In this document: in pieces, positions 34,430 through 46,940 of the stretch | Numbering within the stretch: position 1 is the first letter of the stretch | Layout of the letters: each line of letters opens with the position of its first letter | NCBI GenBank assembly: GCA_022478985.1 | Contig: JAKSZP010014934.1 | Coordinates: 1 to 64,000, forward strand | DNA from: Massospora cicadina | Taxonomy: Eukaryota > Entomophthoromycota > Entomophthoromycetes > Entomophthorales > Entomophthoraceae | Reading direction: 5' to 3' | Length of the DNA: 64,000 bases | Notes under the pieces: generated by a model | Database searches by the model: none | What the model was told of the DNA's origin: nothing | The model's input: the letters and a program-made list of their open reading frames with translations, nothing else | Translations under genes and position numbers: made by a program

Positions 34430-35403
34430 TGTTAAAATCTGAGCTGCCAGATGATCTTTCGCTTCTGTTCCCTACTTTCAACTTCACAGATTCTTGAACA
34501 ATTGCGTTGATTTTATGGAAAGATAGATAAACTGGGCAATGATAGTATGAAGACTATTACTATGGTTGATTGCCCAAAAGCCATGTTGAGTGAAAATTCC
34601 AACGCTAGACAGGTGCTTCTTTGCCTTGAAGATCTTTTGGTACTGGTAGGGAAAACTTTCACTATTCTCTTCTCACAGAGACAAGTGAAGACTTGGTAAT
34701 AACAACCTAAGCATATCTGATACTTGCACTCTTATCACAAAAATAATGTTATACTTTCAATATAAAAGGACTAATTATTATCAAGTTTATCTAATATCAA
34801 AAAGAATATTTGGGGTGTTTTATAGTAAAATTGGCAAACAACTTTTCAGATGTTTACTGGAAATTATTTGCTCTCCTATACTGGTTTGACCCTCAAGTTT
34901 TAGCCACCAAATCTCGTCAAGTATCTTAGACTTTGATATCCTTAAGTCTTATAATCCTTGTCTGTTCAGTGACCAATTTATTGTTTTTAGGTTCCCAAAA
35001 CCAATTGTGGTGGCTGATGCCAATCCTACCATGTACCATAAGCATTAGAACACTTTGGTAGTTTCTGCTGACTCCCCATCTGTTTGCTCTAAACAATTCC
35101 CCATATTTGATTATCAAGTGTTGCCCCCATATCAAATTCTTGCTAACTATAATTGTGGATGATTCCTGACAAGAATATTCTTAGTCAGCAATTGTTGCTG
35201 AGATATTAAATTGTCCATCGCAGTTATTTGATTGATGGTTGTTGTTCCCTAATTGAATTTATGCTCAATATTATCAGGCATGATTCCTGACAATAATCTC
35301 TCTAATTGGCAACTGTTGCCAAGATATACAATTGTAACCACCAATCATCAAACTAACTAATTGGTCAATAGACTAGATAATGTAGTCAACTGAAATTCCA
35401 ACA
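34430..35403 (-). repeat. 3' LTR of element D
   Basis: Plus-strand reading starts tgttaaaatct and ends gaaattccaaca. The same sequence with scattered changes lies at 38063-39036, and both copies are 974 bp. On the minus strand a purine tract (aagagggga) precedes it at 35404-35418. Confidence 0.85.
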
Positions 35404-36599
35404 TAAATCCCCTCTTGACCAGATTATCCAGTGGAAGATAGAATTCTTGGGGATGGAAGCTGCCTCAGATTCTGCTTGCATTCAGATATCATATCTCTAT
35501 GACCACAGCAGAGTTTGGCTCTGTATGCACTCAATGCTCATATGCTCTTCTCAGCTTGGCTACTTCTTGTCCTTGGTTGCTACCCACTTCTACCTCTTCT
35601 TGAATGTGGTTCCCGCAACATCACTCCACAACAGTCCCATCTCCACATCATTTGCCAAAAGATGAACTGGTCCACCTGTAAAAACCCAGGATAGGTTCTC
35701 AATGGCATCTTGCCATTCAACATGTATCAACCCCAGGATGGGTTTGAATGACTCCTTAGTCAACATGTACTAACCCCAGGATGGGTATAACATATTGTTA
35801 ATAGAGACTATTCTGGTGGATCTAGTTTCAGCCTGTCCTGATCCTGCCAATTGCTTGGGAATCATGCCCATTATTGTCTTTCACTTCCTCCACACTTGGT
35901 AGGTGGGAATATCACCAGATGCATCACCACTAGAATAATAATAATTCAATTTTTTAATATTTTTAATTTTTATAAAGTTATAAATTTTTTTCATCTTTTT
36001 TCATATTTATTTTTTTTTCTTAGCTAAAATACTTTAAGTATCTTGTGTGGACTCTCTTAACTATGTGACCATCATTGATATTATTAATTGTATAGGCATC
36101 ATTCAGCAATTTGGTGATAATTTTTACAGTCCCATCCATCAGCATCCAACTCATTTTTTTCTTTTTTAGATTTTTCTCCATCATTATTTATTGACTCAAA
36201 CACTCAGATTAATTCCGCTGAAAGATATGTAAATAAACCCCTATGTGCATGGATTAATGTAAAACCTTTTTCTCTATAAATTTGTCAGGATCTGAACTTA
36301 TTTTTCAACAATGAATTAATTTAATATGTTCTTCTCTACCCAAATTGTCTGATTTGATCCTATTTCTTGGCATTATTTACCAACTCGACCATTTGAAATT
36401 AATTCTGCTGATAGATCCATAAATGATTCACAACTTGCACAGGTTAATTTATAAATGGATTTTCTCTATCAAATTCATCTGTATCTGATCATATTTTCTT
36501 GTCAATCCTTGCCTTTCTCATTAATTGAATAATTTAAGATCAACTACCTTCATCCACTACTCTCTGGATTAAACACCTTTCATTTTGATCTCATCTAAC

Positions 36600-38020
36600 A
36601 CCTTGGGACTTATCATGGCAGACTCAATTGCAACCCAAGCTGTCCTGCCAATGACTTCATGTTAAGTAGATGTCTGGTGGTACAGGTTCTCTTGCAGTGC
36701 TAGATAGTTCCACATATAAACTGAAAGACCTTTCCCCAAATTCTTGGTAGTTTCTTAGTACTCTTGAAAAATACAACCTTCAAAAACCATCATAATTTCT
36801 TATCCCAATTTAGGGTGGCAAATTGTCCCATCACTCCATTTTTCCAATAGTAGCTATTTGACTTATCCTTCCACTGTGATCCATTGGGGTTTTCCTCATA
36901 ATGACTTGATTCTGCGGATTATTGACTTTTTCAACGCTCTCTAAAACGTCATCTTCTAACTCTACCATAGTTTGATCATCTTCAGTTTGAAATTCCTCAT
37001 AAGTTTTGAATGGATGCATTGAAAGTTGCTCCCAACATCTTCAGATAATCCATCATCTGTGAGGTCGTTATTTCAGTTACCATTTTTGCTGCCATAATCT
37101 GATGCAATTTTGGTAAGTCCAAAGCACCGCCTTCATGTCTATGCGTACATCAAAATTAGTAAGCACTTTTGCTCCTGCCAAGGTCCTAGATTCTTGGTAA
37201 AACCAATCATCATAATTATCTAGGGTCTCATCGTTGCAAAATTGTATACCCATAATATCTTTAATTTTCCATCTGAGTAAGACTTCCAAACTCCAACATA
37301 ATCACTGCTTTTTCTTTAGCATATAACTAGTTGTCCCAATTGAGGTGAGGTAGCATCATATTCTGGCAATTGGTGATAAGACAGTTCATTGCAGTCACCG
37401 CTTTCTGACAGTCTGCATAACCAAACATGGTCATCTCAAAGTAATGGAAAAACACCAGGGCGTTATCCCAGTGAAAGGTGGGCAATTTCAGCATAAAAAA
37501 TTGCTTAGTCATGCCACACATAGGAGATTCTTTCCTAATGACTCAAGTAGCCATAGGAGTGGCTTTGGGAGTCATTTCTGACACACCAGAAAATGATTTA
37601 GGCATATTTTGTGGCAGAGATTCTTTCCAAATGGAGTTTTTTGTATTTTTGTCAGCCTCATTTGACTCAAATTGCGCACAATCACATTTTTATGATTTTC
37701 CAACTCCTCAATACATTTCAACATTTTCTTCATATCCTTCATGAAACTGCTGGATGCGTTCTTGATCTGCTTCACATTAATTCTATTGGAATAAAACTTC
37801 CTTAATAAGTTTACCCTCTTTTGCTTCAAAGAAGTAACTTTTCCACCAAGGTCATTATTTACAGTTCCAACTTTTTGAGCATCTCTTCCGCCTTGATTAC
37901 ACGGTCATCCAAAGGATTAATGTTGGCTTGAGATTCCAAGCTAAGCACATTCTGATTGATGGCCTGTAATTCCATCCAAAGCTTCTGAAGCTCATTCTTA
38001 TAAAACATTGTGGTTTAAAT
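36600..38020 (-). pseudogene. Element D gag (decayed)
   Basis: The minus strand from 38010 downwards has a coiled-coil-like segment (MKDMKKMLKCIEELENHKNV at about 37740-37680). The gag core at 37521-37327 (FFHYFEMTMFGYADCQKAVT and NCQNMMLPHL) matches MFGYGNHQKAL and NLVLPHL of Gypsy-C. Further down are acidic segments (YEEFQTEDDQTMVELEDDVL at 36831-37019). No zinc knuckle was found. The frames do not join without several shifts. Confidence 0.62.
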
Positions 38021-38042
38021 TGAATTTTTAACAACTCAACTA

Positions 38043-38061
38043 CCCCTTGTAGTGAGCACTA
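38043..38061 (-). other. Primer-binding site of element D
   Basis: The minus strand reads tagtgctcactacaagggg one base after the LTR. It is the site of the C/G/H/I lineage with TGG changed to TAG and one further change. Confidence 0.65.
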
Positions 38062-38062
38062 A

Positions 38063-39036
38063 TGATTAAAATCTAAGCTTTTAGATGGTTGCTTGCTTCT
38101 GCTTCCTGATTTCAACTGCACAGATTCTTGAACACTTGTGTTGATATGATTGAAAGATAGATAAACTGGGACAATAATAGTATGAAGACTATTATTATGG
38201 TTGATTGCCCAAAAGCCATGTTGAGTGAAAAGTCCAAAGCTAGACAGGTGCTTCTTCGCCTTGAAGATATTTTGGTACTGGTAGGAAACAATTTTTCTTA
38301 TTCTCTTCTCACAGAGACAAGTGGAGACTTGATAACAACAGCCTAAGCATATCTGATACTTGCACTCTTATCACAAAAATAATGTTATACTTTCAATATA
38401 AAAGAACTAATTATAAGTTTGAATCTAATTTTATCAAAAAAAATTTGGGGGGTTTTATAGTAAAATTGGCAAACAACTTTTCAGCTGTCCGCTAGGAATT
38501 ATTTGCTCTCCTATACTGGTTTGACCCTCAAGTTTTAGGCGCCAAATCACGTTTGGCATCTTTGACTTGATTTCATTAAGTCTCATAATCCTTGTCTGTT
38601 CAGTGACCAATTTATTGTTTTAGGTTCCCAAAACCAATTGTGTTGGCTGATGCCAATCCTACCATTTAATACAAGCGTTATAACACTTAGGTATTTTCCA
38701 GCGACTCCCCATCTTTTTGCTCTGAACAATTCTTCATAGTTTAACTATTGGGTGTTGCTCCTCATCAAATTCTTACTTGTTATTGTTGGGGATAATTTTT
38801 CAATGAGAATATCTTTAATCAGCAACCGTTGCCAAGATATTAAATTGTCCACTGCAGTTATGTGACTATCAGGTGTTGTTCCCTCATTGAATTTATGCTC
38901 AATATTATTGGGGACAATTCCTAATGATAATTTCTCAAGTTGGCAACTGTTGCCAAGATATACAATTGTAACCATCAATCTCAAATTAATTAACCAGTCA
39001 ATAGGTTAGATAATGTGGCCAACTGAAATTCCAACA
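38063..39036 (-). repeat. 5' LTR of element D
   Basis: Second 974-bp copy; plus-strand reading starts tgattaaaatct and ends gaaattccaaca. Confidence 0.85.
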
Positions 39037-40098
39037 TGATTTTTGGGGGATGTTAGGTAATTTGCCAGGTTTGGATCCATCAGGGATTGATCCATATGAA
39101 TGCTTAAAATCTCATCGGGCAGAGTTGCTAACAAAATGGGGGCATCTGATTGTTGATCATTGATTGACTATCAGTTGTACTGATTAAGATCAGTCAGGTT
39201 AGTCACCAACCAATTAATAATTTAATAGCAAGTTGCAAGGAGAGTGATGCTGCCTGCAACTAGAAAATCAAGTAGTTGGTTTGCGACCTACCATAATGGG
39301 TAACTAATCCCATTACCTAAGCAGTTTTCTTGTCAAATATGGTTGGTCCACTGTATTTAGTGGATAAAGTTAGTGACACGTTTTCTGACTCTGTCCATTT
39401 TAAGTCTCAAGGATATCTGACAAGGAATCCTAACCAGATGGAGAAGATCGTTGCTAGTGAGATGTCAAAGGGAAGTTCAATGGCAATGGCTTCCATTTCA
39501 TAGCTGAGGCACCAAACAAGGGTTAGGCCCCAAATTCCTTATATAAATTCCTTGATAATTCACATTAATAAACATGTCAAAAAAGAGTCAATTTTAGTAG
39601 AATTCAATATTGGTTTAAGTTCTATTCATCTTCAGGAAATCATTGTTTTGTGCCATAATTGAAACTCTTTTGTTGGATAAAGAGTTATTATTGAGGATCA
39701 TTAGAAGAGAAGCTGAACTTAGACGGGAATTGCTGCAGACTCCAAGTGACAAGATGAAAGGCCTTAAACTTCTGAATATGAGAGTAATTATTTAAGGCGG
39801 ATAGAGGGAATAAATACCTACAGTCAACATCAAGAGTATTTTGTGGAGAAGCAAAGTCTAGCATTGGACCATAATGGGTTATCTATTCAACTAAGGATAA
39901 TAGTCATCTTATTTTTTATTAATCAACTATCAACTACTATCAGACAATGCAAATCGTGCACATATTGAACCTGTGCAATTAACAGTTGGGAGCTTACAAT
40001 TGGTGAATAACCCAGGATTGTAACATTTGGTACTCACAAGAAGATTTAGCCAACTACCATTCTTTGAACAAATAAAGAATAGTTCCCAATTTTTAACA
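39037..40098 (+). repeat. 3' LTR of Gypsy-C, second part
   Basis: Resumes the Gypsy-C LTR where D interrupted it (ggatgttaggtaatttgcca corresponds to 20873 onward) and ends TTTTTAACA. It is followed by acatc (40099-40103), which matches 20748-20752. Confidence 0.85.
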
Positions 40099-40258
40099 AC
40101 ATCTCCTGGACCAACATGGGCATATCTAGCCTACACCCTGCGTTGGTCCAAGGTATATTTTAAGTCATGTATGTCCTGCAGCTTGACCTTTTTGGATTCC
40201 TGATGTCCAGCCTTATCTTTGCAGTTGGTTCCCTCAATCATATCATGTAACCATGACA
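40099..40258 (-). repeat. 3' LTR of element F, proximal part
   Basis: Continues the LTR cut at 20752 and matches 61250-61401 (gcgttggtccaaggtat and tcatgtaaccatgaca). On the minus strand it starts TGTCATGG and is preceded by the purine tract gagtgagagggtaa. Confidence 0.82.
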
Positions 40259-43200
40259 TTACCCTCTCACTCTTTTGGGGCTCCACCCCAGAGGATTTCA
40301 TATGGAAAAGTCTTGTGGACAGGGGCCAACTTCATAGCGGCAATGGCTTGCTTTGAATTGGATCCTGCAGCCTCATGGAAACGCATGTGGAAGACTTCAG
40401 ATAAGATCTTTACCATGGGCGCAGTCATGCGCTGGTACCCAACTGATCTCCACTGCGTCAAATCCTTCCAGGATACAAGATACTCAAGTCTTATTCTTTC
40501 CCAATGGGAGGCTACTATCTCTTCCACTTCCTACTTCAGTGCCCCATCCACGAGATAAGCCTCAGGGGTCTCTTGTGGGGGCCCTTAAACAGCGAAAGCT
40601 TACTTTCAGGAAAGATGGTGAAGATCTGGAATGATGAAGGAAGATCCAACTGGTATGAAGAATGGACTAACTTTCTGACAATGCGGTAAGGGACAATCCT
40701 CTTTGGTCCCAGCTTTTTACATGACTGCTTGATATATATGTTTCTTGCATCAAGCATCACGAGATTTCCTTCCTTGTATGCAGGACGTACCCATTTTTTC
40801 CTGTCTGCTTTCTCCTTATAAGCTTGCATAGCCACATCCAACTCGTGTTCACCCCCTGGTGTATCTTCTTGATCATCTTTACAAAGTCCACCACTGCTTC
40901 CAGCTTGGATCCAAAACTGGGCTCCATGTTAAAGTTGGGGTTGAAGCCATAGTTGGCAAAGAAAGGGGAACAATCAATTGATGCATATTGGGCGTTTTTG
41001 TAGCTGAATCAGGCCATGTGGAGGTGGGAAACCCAATTTGAATGGTCCATGGTGGTGTAAACCGCAGGAACTGTTCAAAGCACTGGTTCACTTGTTCAGT
41101 ATTCCCATCTGATTGGGGGTGATAAGCAGGTGAACGGCAAAGATAGATCTGAAGAGTCTTACACAACTCTTCCCAAAAGACATAAGTAAATTGGGGCTTC
41201 CAATCACTAATTATCTTCTAGGGGACCCTATGAAGAGCAAACACGTGAGATACGAAGAGCCTCGCCATCTCTGCCACAGTTACTGTGGTTCTGCAAAAGA
41301 TAAATTGGGCGAACTTTGTAAAATGGTTAACCACTACCATGATGACGTCACAACCAAAAGATGCGGGTAACTCCACAATAAAATCCACCAATACAGAAGT
41401 TCAAGGCCTTTCATACTTTTGAACTTGTACCAACAAACTTGTGAGGGGTTGGCGATTTGGCTTCATTTTATTGCAAGTCAGGCACTCCTTACTATACCTG
41501 GCAACCTGCGCAGCTAATCCTTTCCAATTATAAGTGTGCCAGATTAGCTTTAGAGTTTTCACCTTCCCAGGATGGCCAACAATGATTCCTTCATGATTGT
41601 CCTGGATGATTTACAGGTGAAGTAGTCTTGTGAGAACCCATAGCCCCTGGAACCACACCATCCCCTCCTTCATGTGGTAACCCCTGTTAATATTCTCCTG
41701 ATTTAACTCACTCTTAGAGAGGACCATAATATACTCAATCAACAATGACTGTGAAAAAACTACTTTTCTAAACGTACCATATTCCTCAGTATTTTCAAGA
41801 GGAGCAAGCGCTGGCCCATGGGTCAAGAGAGAAGGAAGTTGTGACATAATCTTATCCGGAGGAATCAACAAATGGATATTATGCATCTCTACCTCCTTAG
41901 GATTGGGAGCTGGTGAAGGGGTTCAGCTTAAAGCATCCGCCAAACCATTATCCTTGCCTTTTTAAACCCATAAGAAAACACAAATTGGGTCATGGTCTTA
42001 TGCCAGTGGGGTTGCCATGTGGTCAAGGCATGAGATGCGTGGTATTACAACAAGGCACGGTGATCTGTACAAACATAAAATGGCTGGGATGAGCCATGTA
42101 AGTGATGACGCCAATAGGTAAACTCCTCAACCACCGCCAATAACTCTTTGTCATAAACGGCATAGTTTGATTCTGGTAGAGACATTTTCCTAGAAAAGAA
42201 TCTTACCAGATGCTCTATTCCATCTTTGTCTACTTGTAATAAGGCAGCCGCTATGGCAAAGTTGGAGGAATCAGTAGACACAATGAACTCTTTTTCTGGA
42301 TCTATATATTCAAGGATGGACGTGGACAACAGGGTACACTTTATACTTGGAAGGCATCCTGAAAAATGGGGGACCACTGGAGCACTTTAGCTCAACTCGC
42401 TTTTAGAGGGGCACTGCCACCTCAGAAAGATTTGGAGTGAATTTCTTAAGGAACGTACACATCCAAAAAAACTCCTCAATTCCTTAAATCAAATCAGGGT
42501 GGGCCACTCACAAATTGCCTTCTCCTTGTTTGGAGTTATCATGTGACCTTGGTCAAACATGACGTTGCCCAGGAAGGTGACCTGGGACTTAAAAAACTCA
42601 CACTTACTGATAAGCGTAAGGTTGGCTGCTCTTAGACTCTCTATTACTTGCCGCAGGTGTATAGCGTGGTACTCTGGATCAGGGGAAAACACTAGAATAT
42701 CTTCTAGTATGCTACCACGCATACCCCCAGCAGATCCCTCAAATCCAATCTATATGGCGTTGAAAAATATCTGGGGCGTTTTTAAGCCCAAAGGGAATAA
42801 CCCAAAAAAGGAAAATTCCTTTTCAGGTATGGAATGTGGTTAGCCAATCCCAGACCTTATAGATCTGGATCTGATTAAACGCGTTTAAGCAATCCCTTTT
42901 GGAGAAGACTATTGCCTAACCCAAATAACGAGCAATCTGGGAGTCCAACGGGATGGGATGCAAGTCTGGTACTGTGACGTTGTTAAAATTTTCATATTCT
43001 ACGCATGGGCATAAGGTACATTGTCCTTCTCCACAAAGAGATGTGGGGAGCATACTGGGGAGTTACACTGAAATATTGCGCCTTTAGCTAACTGCTCCTT
43101 AATCCACACATCTAAGGCTGCTTCCTCCCATACAGTTAAAGGGTAAATGAGAAAAGATATATGCACCAGATCAACGTTGAGCTTGAACTTGCAATCAAAC

Positions 43201-43720
43201 TCTGAATGAGCCAGTAGTAAATTGGCTGAAGCTGCATCAAATAAGGATTACAGCCCTTCTAAGAAAGAAGGTAATGGTACTTCCAAAGAGGGCTTCAGCA
43301 ACGGAGAAAGTCTTATTGTGTGGACCTTGGGCCAGTGGGGCATATTCCCCAGAGAGTTTGCTTTAGACAGAGGGATAACTAATTCATGGTCTTTCTCAAA
43401 AGTTAATGATATGGTATTATCTTTCAAGTTGGTTCTTGCGTCAATTTTTCGCCACCACTTTAATCCTAAAATAATAGGGTACAAGAGATTTTTGATTGCT
43501 TGGAAGCGGTCAGCCAAATGAAAATTTTCAACTTGATAATCCACTAACCCTAGAACCTTCAGCGTGGGAATACCTTGGTATGCCCCTCCCCTAACCATAC
43601 CACCTGGCATGTAATTTAACTCAAGGTAGTCATCTAGTGATTGGTCAATAAAATTTTCAGAGGTTTTTGTATTCAAAAAAATAGTTGTGCTGATTTTTCT
43701 GAAGGGGAAGATAGGGTAGC
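40259..43720 (-). pseudogene. Element F pol: protease, RT, RNase H, integrase, chromodomain (chromovirus)
   Basis: Minus-strand order is complete. Protease lies at 43720-43248 with NTKTSENFID, where DTGASENFID-type is expected. The RT covers about 43100-42489, with the catalytic box read as ILEDILVFS. RNase H at 42377-42045 is well kept (EFIVSTDSSNFAIAAALLQV, FFSRKMSLPESNYAVYDKEL, CTDHRALL). Integrase core pieces include AYHPQSDGNTEQVNQCFEQF (41166-40879), then RPAYKEGNLVMLDARNIYIK and KKLGPKRIVPYRIV (40841-40536). A chromodomain-like end EEIVASHWERIRLEYLVSWK lies at 40527-40267. The chromodomain puts F in the chromoviruses, which are thought to target heterochromatin. Confidence 0.85.
42045..42377 (-). 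pseudogene. Element F RNase H, best preserved domain
   Basis: A 110-codon open stretch with the DSSN, Glu (YDKEL) and CTDH positions of Gypsy RNase H in order. Stops lie on both sides. It removes the RNA strand during cDNA synthesis in an active element. Confidence 0.85.
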
Positions 43721-44132
43721 AGACTTTAAAAAATATCCATAATGGTCTTTATTCATAGTAGATAACGCCAAACCTCACCAGAAACCCCTTCATCAGGCAT
43801 AAGCATGCCTCAGGATAAGTTTTTATCAAAAAATGGAGAGAAATAATTATCCACTATCACTACTGAGCCACATATCCCACCATATCTTCAGCAGTTGCAT
43901 AAACTTTTCCATATTGTAATATTAGCTTTTTCTCCACCTCTTGTGTCATGAGGATCATTGTAGAGGTCAAGCGTGGGTTCTCTGGGGTAATCTGGTACAC
44001 AGAAATGGGGTCCACCTCAAAGCCCTATTTGCCAAAGAATGCTTATTTTTTGTATATAATTTGCATTATAAAACGCGTTTTCATTTGTTAATGAGGCCCT
44101 ACCAGATTTAGTGGCCAGTTGTGCATTGTTAT
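43721..44132 (-). other. Interior of element F upstream of the protease (possible gag end)
   Basis: The minus strand reads ITPENPRLTSTMILMTQEVE and KKLILQYGKVYATAEDMVGY without a motif I recognise. Crossing the G insertion, DFVN (57510-57500) joins NAQLATKSGRASLTNENAF in frame, which supports continuity of the host sequence. Gag of F is the likely identity, by position only. Confidence 0.45.
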
Positions 44133-45000
44133 TGTCGCAGATTTGGCACACCGCAAAATTGGTAAATACTAAACCTCTGGTAGAATTGAGGAAATACAGA
44201 TCAAAGTTTAAGAATTATTAAACCAAGATGAGTTTAGCTTTAAAAATAAAATTCGTTTATGTAACATTGAGAAGGAACAGAATGATTTAGGTGCTGAACA
44301 GTGCATTGAAAAAGAAAACAATTGAAAAAAAAAAATGGTGCCATCATTCAACCAGGAAATTAAGTCCACTAATGGTAATGAAGATTTGGACTCCACCAAA
44401 GTGCACAGGAGCCACAGAACCAACAATCCTGATATGAAAGGCTCCACACACTGCCGCAGTGCACAAATTCAGGATATGAGAAAATAGATGCCCAAGAGAG
44501 AAATAAATGGAAGAAGAGACTGTTCTGAGGTTCCTGAAGAAGATACAATATCTTCCCAATCCACTATTCAATTATCCACTCATTTTATTTTACATCCTGA
44601 TTCTTTTAGTATTTAGTATAAAAATACTAAGTTTTTATCTTAAATAAACAGTTTATTTCACAGAATCTTAAGTTTTTTTTTATCTGAAGTAATCACCAGT
44701 AACCAGTCTGGGATTAACCTGTTTTGAAGAAGACACTCGTTTTGAGAAGGACTCCTTGTAAGGTTAGGTTTACAAGGAAAGAGGTTGAGATAAACTCCAT
44801 TGGGTCAAGAGAAGATTCCAACATAGACAGGATTATTTGTAAAGAAGATGCACAGTTGTTGTGTGAGTGTCAAGTTTACAGCTCTCTTAGGAAGTTTAAG
44901 CCTAGCTTGTTAGTGTCAGATTTGTGCAACAGATTACCCCTTTTGACGCCCCAAGTTTAAATTCCCCAGAGTTAAGTGAGCAGAACCCAGTGCGGTGAGA
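44133..45000 (+). repeat. 5' LTR of Gypsy-G
   Basis: An 868-bp block starting TGTCGCAGATTTGG and ending in gcggtgaga. It matches 56631-57502 throughout. Confidence 0.88.
44606..44630 (+). repeat. Hairpin in the LTR of G (copy 1)
   Basis: ttagtattt-agtataa-aaatactaa is a perfect 9-bp inverted repeat, kept identically at 57108-57132 in the 3' LTR. It may mark an RNA end or a processing signal, but that is a guess. Confidence 0.5.
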
Positions 45001-45001
45001 C

Positions 45002-45019
45002 TGGTGCTCACTACAGGGG
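45002..45019 (+). other. Primer-binding site of Gypsy-G
   Basis: tggtgctcactacagggg, directly after the LTR. Identical in Gypsy-I and nearly so in C, D and H. Confidence 0.8.
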
Positions 45020-45066
45020 TGACGCCAACCACACAGTTGAGAAGAGAGAGTTTAGGGAAAACGGAA

Positions 45067-46290
45067 ATGCCTAGTATTGAGACCATGGAGTTATACCATG
45101 GTGAAAAAGCAGCAGGAAGACTATCCCCAACTAAAAAAGAGATAATTGAGGCAAGGCTGCAAGCGTTGGAAAAAGAAGTAGTGTAGTTGAGGTTGTACCT
45201 AGATCATGTTTCAGACACCACTTGACGGGCTTGAGTGGCTACTACCCCAGCATTAGGGCACATACCAGTGACTAGAAGAATTGAAACTGATCTGAAGGGA
45301 CTTGAGGAACGGGTCCAACACCTAAAAGTAGAAAATGGAATAAATGTACGAACATTGAATGAGTATGGTGAACGTTTAGACCACCATGAGACTATTTTTG
45401 ATGACATTGATCGAAACTTGGAGGAAAGTAAGGATCAACTTCAAGTAAAACCGCAGCCTGCTCTAAGCCCTTTGCTGGACACTCACGTTTGGAAACGCCA
45501 GTGTTAGCTGCACAGGGAGCAATAACTTCATGACATCAGCGAAGTTCTCCAGTAGAGGAAGATCCAAACTTTAAACCTTATTTCAAAACCATGTTCACTC
45601 CTGGTGAGGGAACAATAGCTGGGTTTATACAAATGTACGAGAACAGCATGGATGGCACTAGTGACAAGCAGAAGGCTTGTCACATCCAAGGCTGCATGAG
45701 CCGCGAAGTGCAGGAGATACTCAGCACTAGTTCACGCCATGGTTTGACCTGGACTGAGGTCAAGGAAATCCTGTTATCAGAATTTGGTAGCGCACAGTAT
45801 GTTGAGAATATAAAGCAGGAGTTCATATTGATGAAGATGGGAAAGAAAGAGACAGTCGCAAATTATGCCATCTGATACTACCTTCAAGCACAACAACTAT
45901 GGACCACAGGGACCTTAGACTTGCCTACCGCAAAGACTGTCCTACTCAGCTCCTTGGAAGCACATCCAGCCCTCAAAATGCACATGATTCTTGCAGTTAA
46001 AACGGCTGGATCTCTCAAGTCCATCAAAGAAGTGTTACTTGATGTGCAAGGAACTTATAAGATCGAGAACAAACCAATGACTCAACCAACATGCAGAGTT
46101 GGAAAAACGGTGTACGCTACACAGGACAAGAGTGACAAGCCAAAAGACAAGAACTTCAAACCAGTTCCACAGTATCAGCGCAAGGAGTTCATGTGCCACA
46201 AATGTCACAAGCCTGGTCACTATTGGTGATCTTGTCTGATGAAAGGCGATGAAGAAAAACCCCCTTCACCAGAAGAGTAAACTCCTGGAA
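45067..46290 (+). pseudogene. Gypsy-G gag
   Basis: ATG 45067 begins MPSIETMELYHGEKAAGRLS. After a TAG at about 45184 a coiled-coil segment follows (45235-45507, ERVQHLKVENGINVRTLNEY). The gag core is at 45591-45875 (EGTIAGFIQMYENSMDGTSD, LTWTEVKEILLSEFGSAQYV). The 45921-46229 frame ends in a zinc knuckle CHKCHKPGHYW*SC, in which a TGA (46227-46229) sits where an Arg codon CGA would be expected. Confidence 0.8.
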
Positions 46291-46436
46291 CCATAAATTG
46301 GGTGAACCTACACGTGGAAGGAGAGGACTATCACCAAGATGAAGACTTGATGGATGCCGGTTACCATGTCTTAGAATCCCCCAGTACTGTATCTGTACCT
46401 GCTTGATTATGGGTACATGGATCCACTGATGAGGGG

Positions 46437-46940
46437 TTGAACTCTACATACCTAGCTCAAGCAATGAAGCCCACTCAAGTAGTCAATAGTCTAGAGGAAG
46501 GCGAACAACTTGTACTGGACACCTTCAAGAATATTGAGAAGACTTCTACTCTGCACATTGAATCGATGTCCAATACACCCAAGCAATTAGAGGAATTTGA
46601 AAAGTCAGCTGGCGACGTGCTGTCAACTGGGAATCCATTTGGGAAGAGTGTAACCAAAGTGGAAGTTGTGATACAGCGTGTGCGTGTACTGGCAGTCCTC
46701 AATACTGGTGCCCCAGTCAATATCATGTCCTCAAAATTGATGAAGAAGCTAAAATTTATGCCGTACATTGACTACCATGTGAGATATTGGACAGCAGGAC
46801 TTGACACCACACGTGCGTTAGGGGTTTACTCTGCCTTACCCCTACGCTTTGGACGCATGGTACTCACTGCCCTTGCTGTGGTCTTAGACAACGACCACTA
46901 TGACTTCCTTATTGGCACACAATTTTTATTGGAGTTTTAA
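46437..46940 (+). pseudogene. Gypsy-G aspartic protease, active-site Asp lost
   Basis: Frame VEVVIQRVRVLAVLNTGAPV followed by NIMSSKLMKKLKFMPYIDYH and GVYSALPLRFGRMVLTALAV, then YDFLIGTQFLLEF. The catalytic triplet DTG is NTG (aat at 46701-46703), a GAT to AAT change. The rest of the fold is well kept, and the frame is open for 167 codons. Confidence 0.82.

Larger units (their letters stand above)
34430..39036 (-). mobile_element. Element D: gag-only LTR retrotransposon nested in the LTR of Gypsy-C
   Basis: Two 974-bp LTRs flank 2.66 kb of interior on the minus strand. The primer-binding site adjoins the right LTR, so transcription runs leftwards. The interior has a coiled coil and a gag core but no protease, reverse transcriptase or integrase motif that I can find. 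The expected 5-bp TSD is degenerate (taaaa and tgatt against taatg in the intact LTR). Confidence 0.78.
20753..40098 (+). mobile_element. Gypsy-C: Ty3/Gypsy element inserted in the LTR of F, itself hit by LINE-C and D
   Basis: It runs from the 5' LTR (20753-21921) through gag, protease, reverse transcriptase, RNase H and integrase to a 3' LTR (34313-34429 plus 39037-40098). Both outer flanks carry acatc. LINE-C is inserted within or just after integrase, and element D splits the 3' LTR. Gag and pol are full of stops. A 1.7-kb segment of unclear origin (32621-34312) lies between the apparent end of pol and the 3' LTR. Confidence 0.85.

Noticed and set aside
40267..40527. Host chromodomain protein
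   Set aside because: The chromodomain is directly downstream of an integrase and next to an LTR, so it belongs to chromovirus F.
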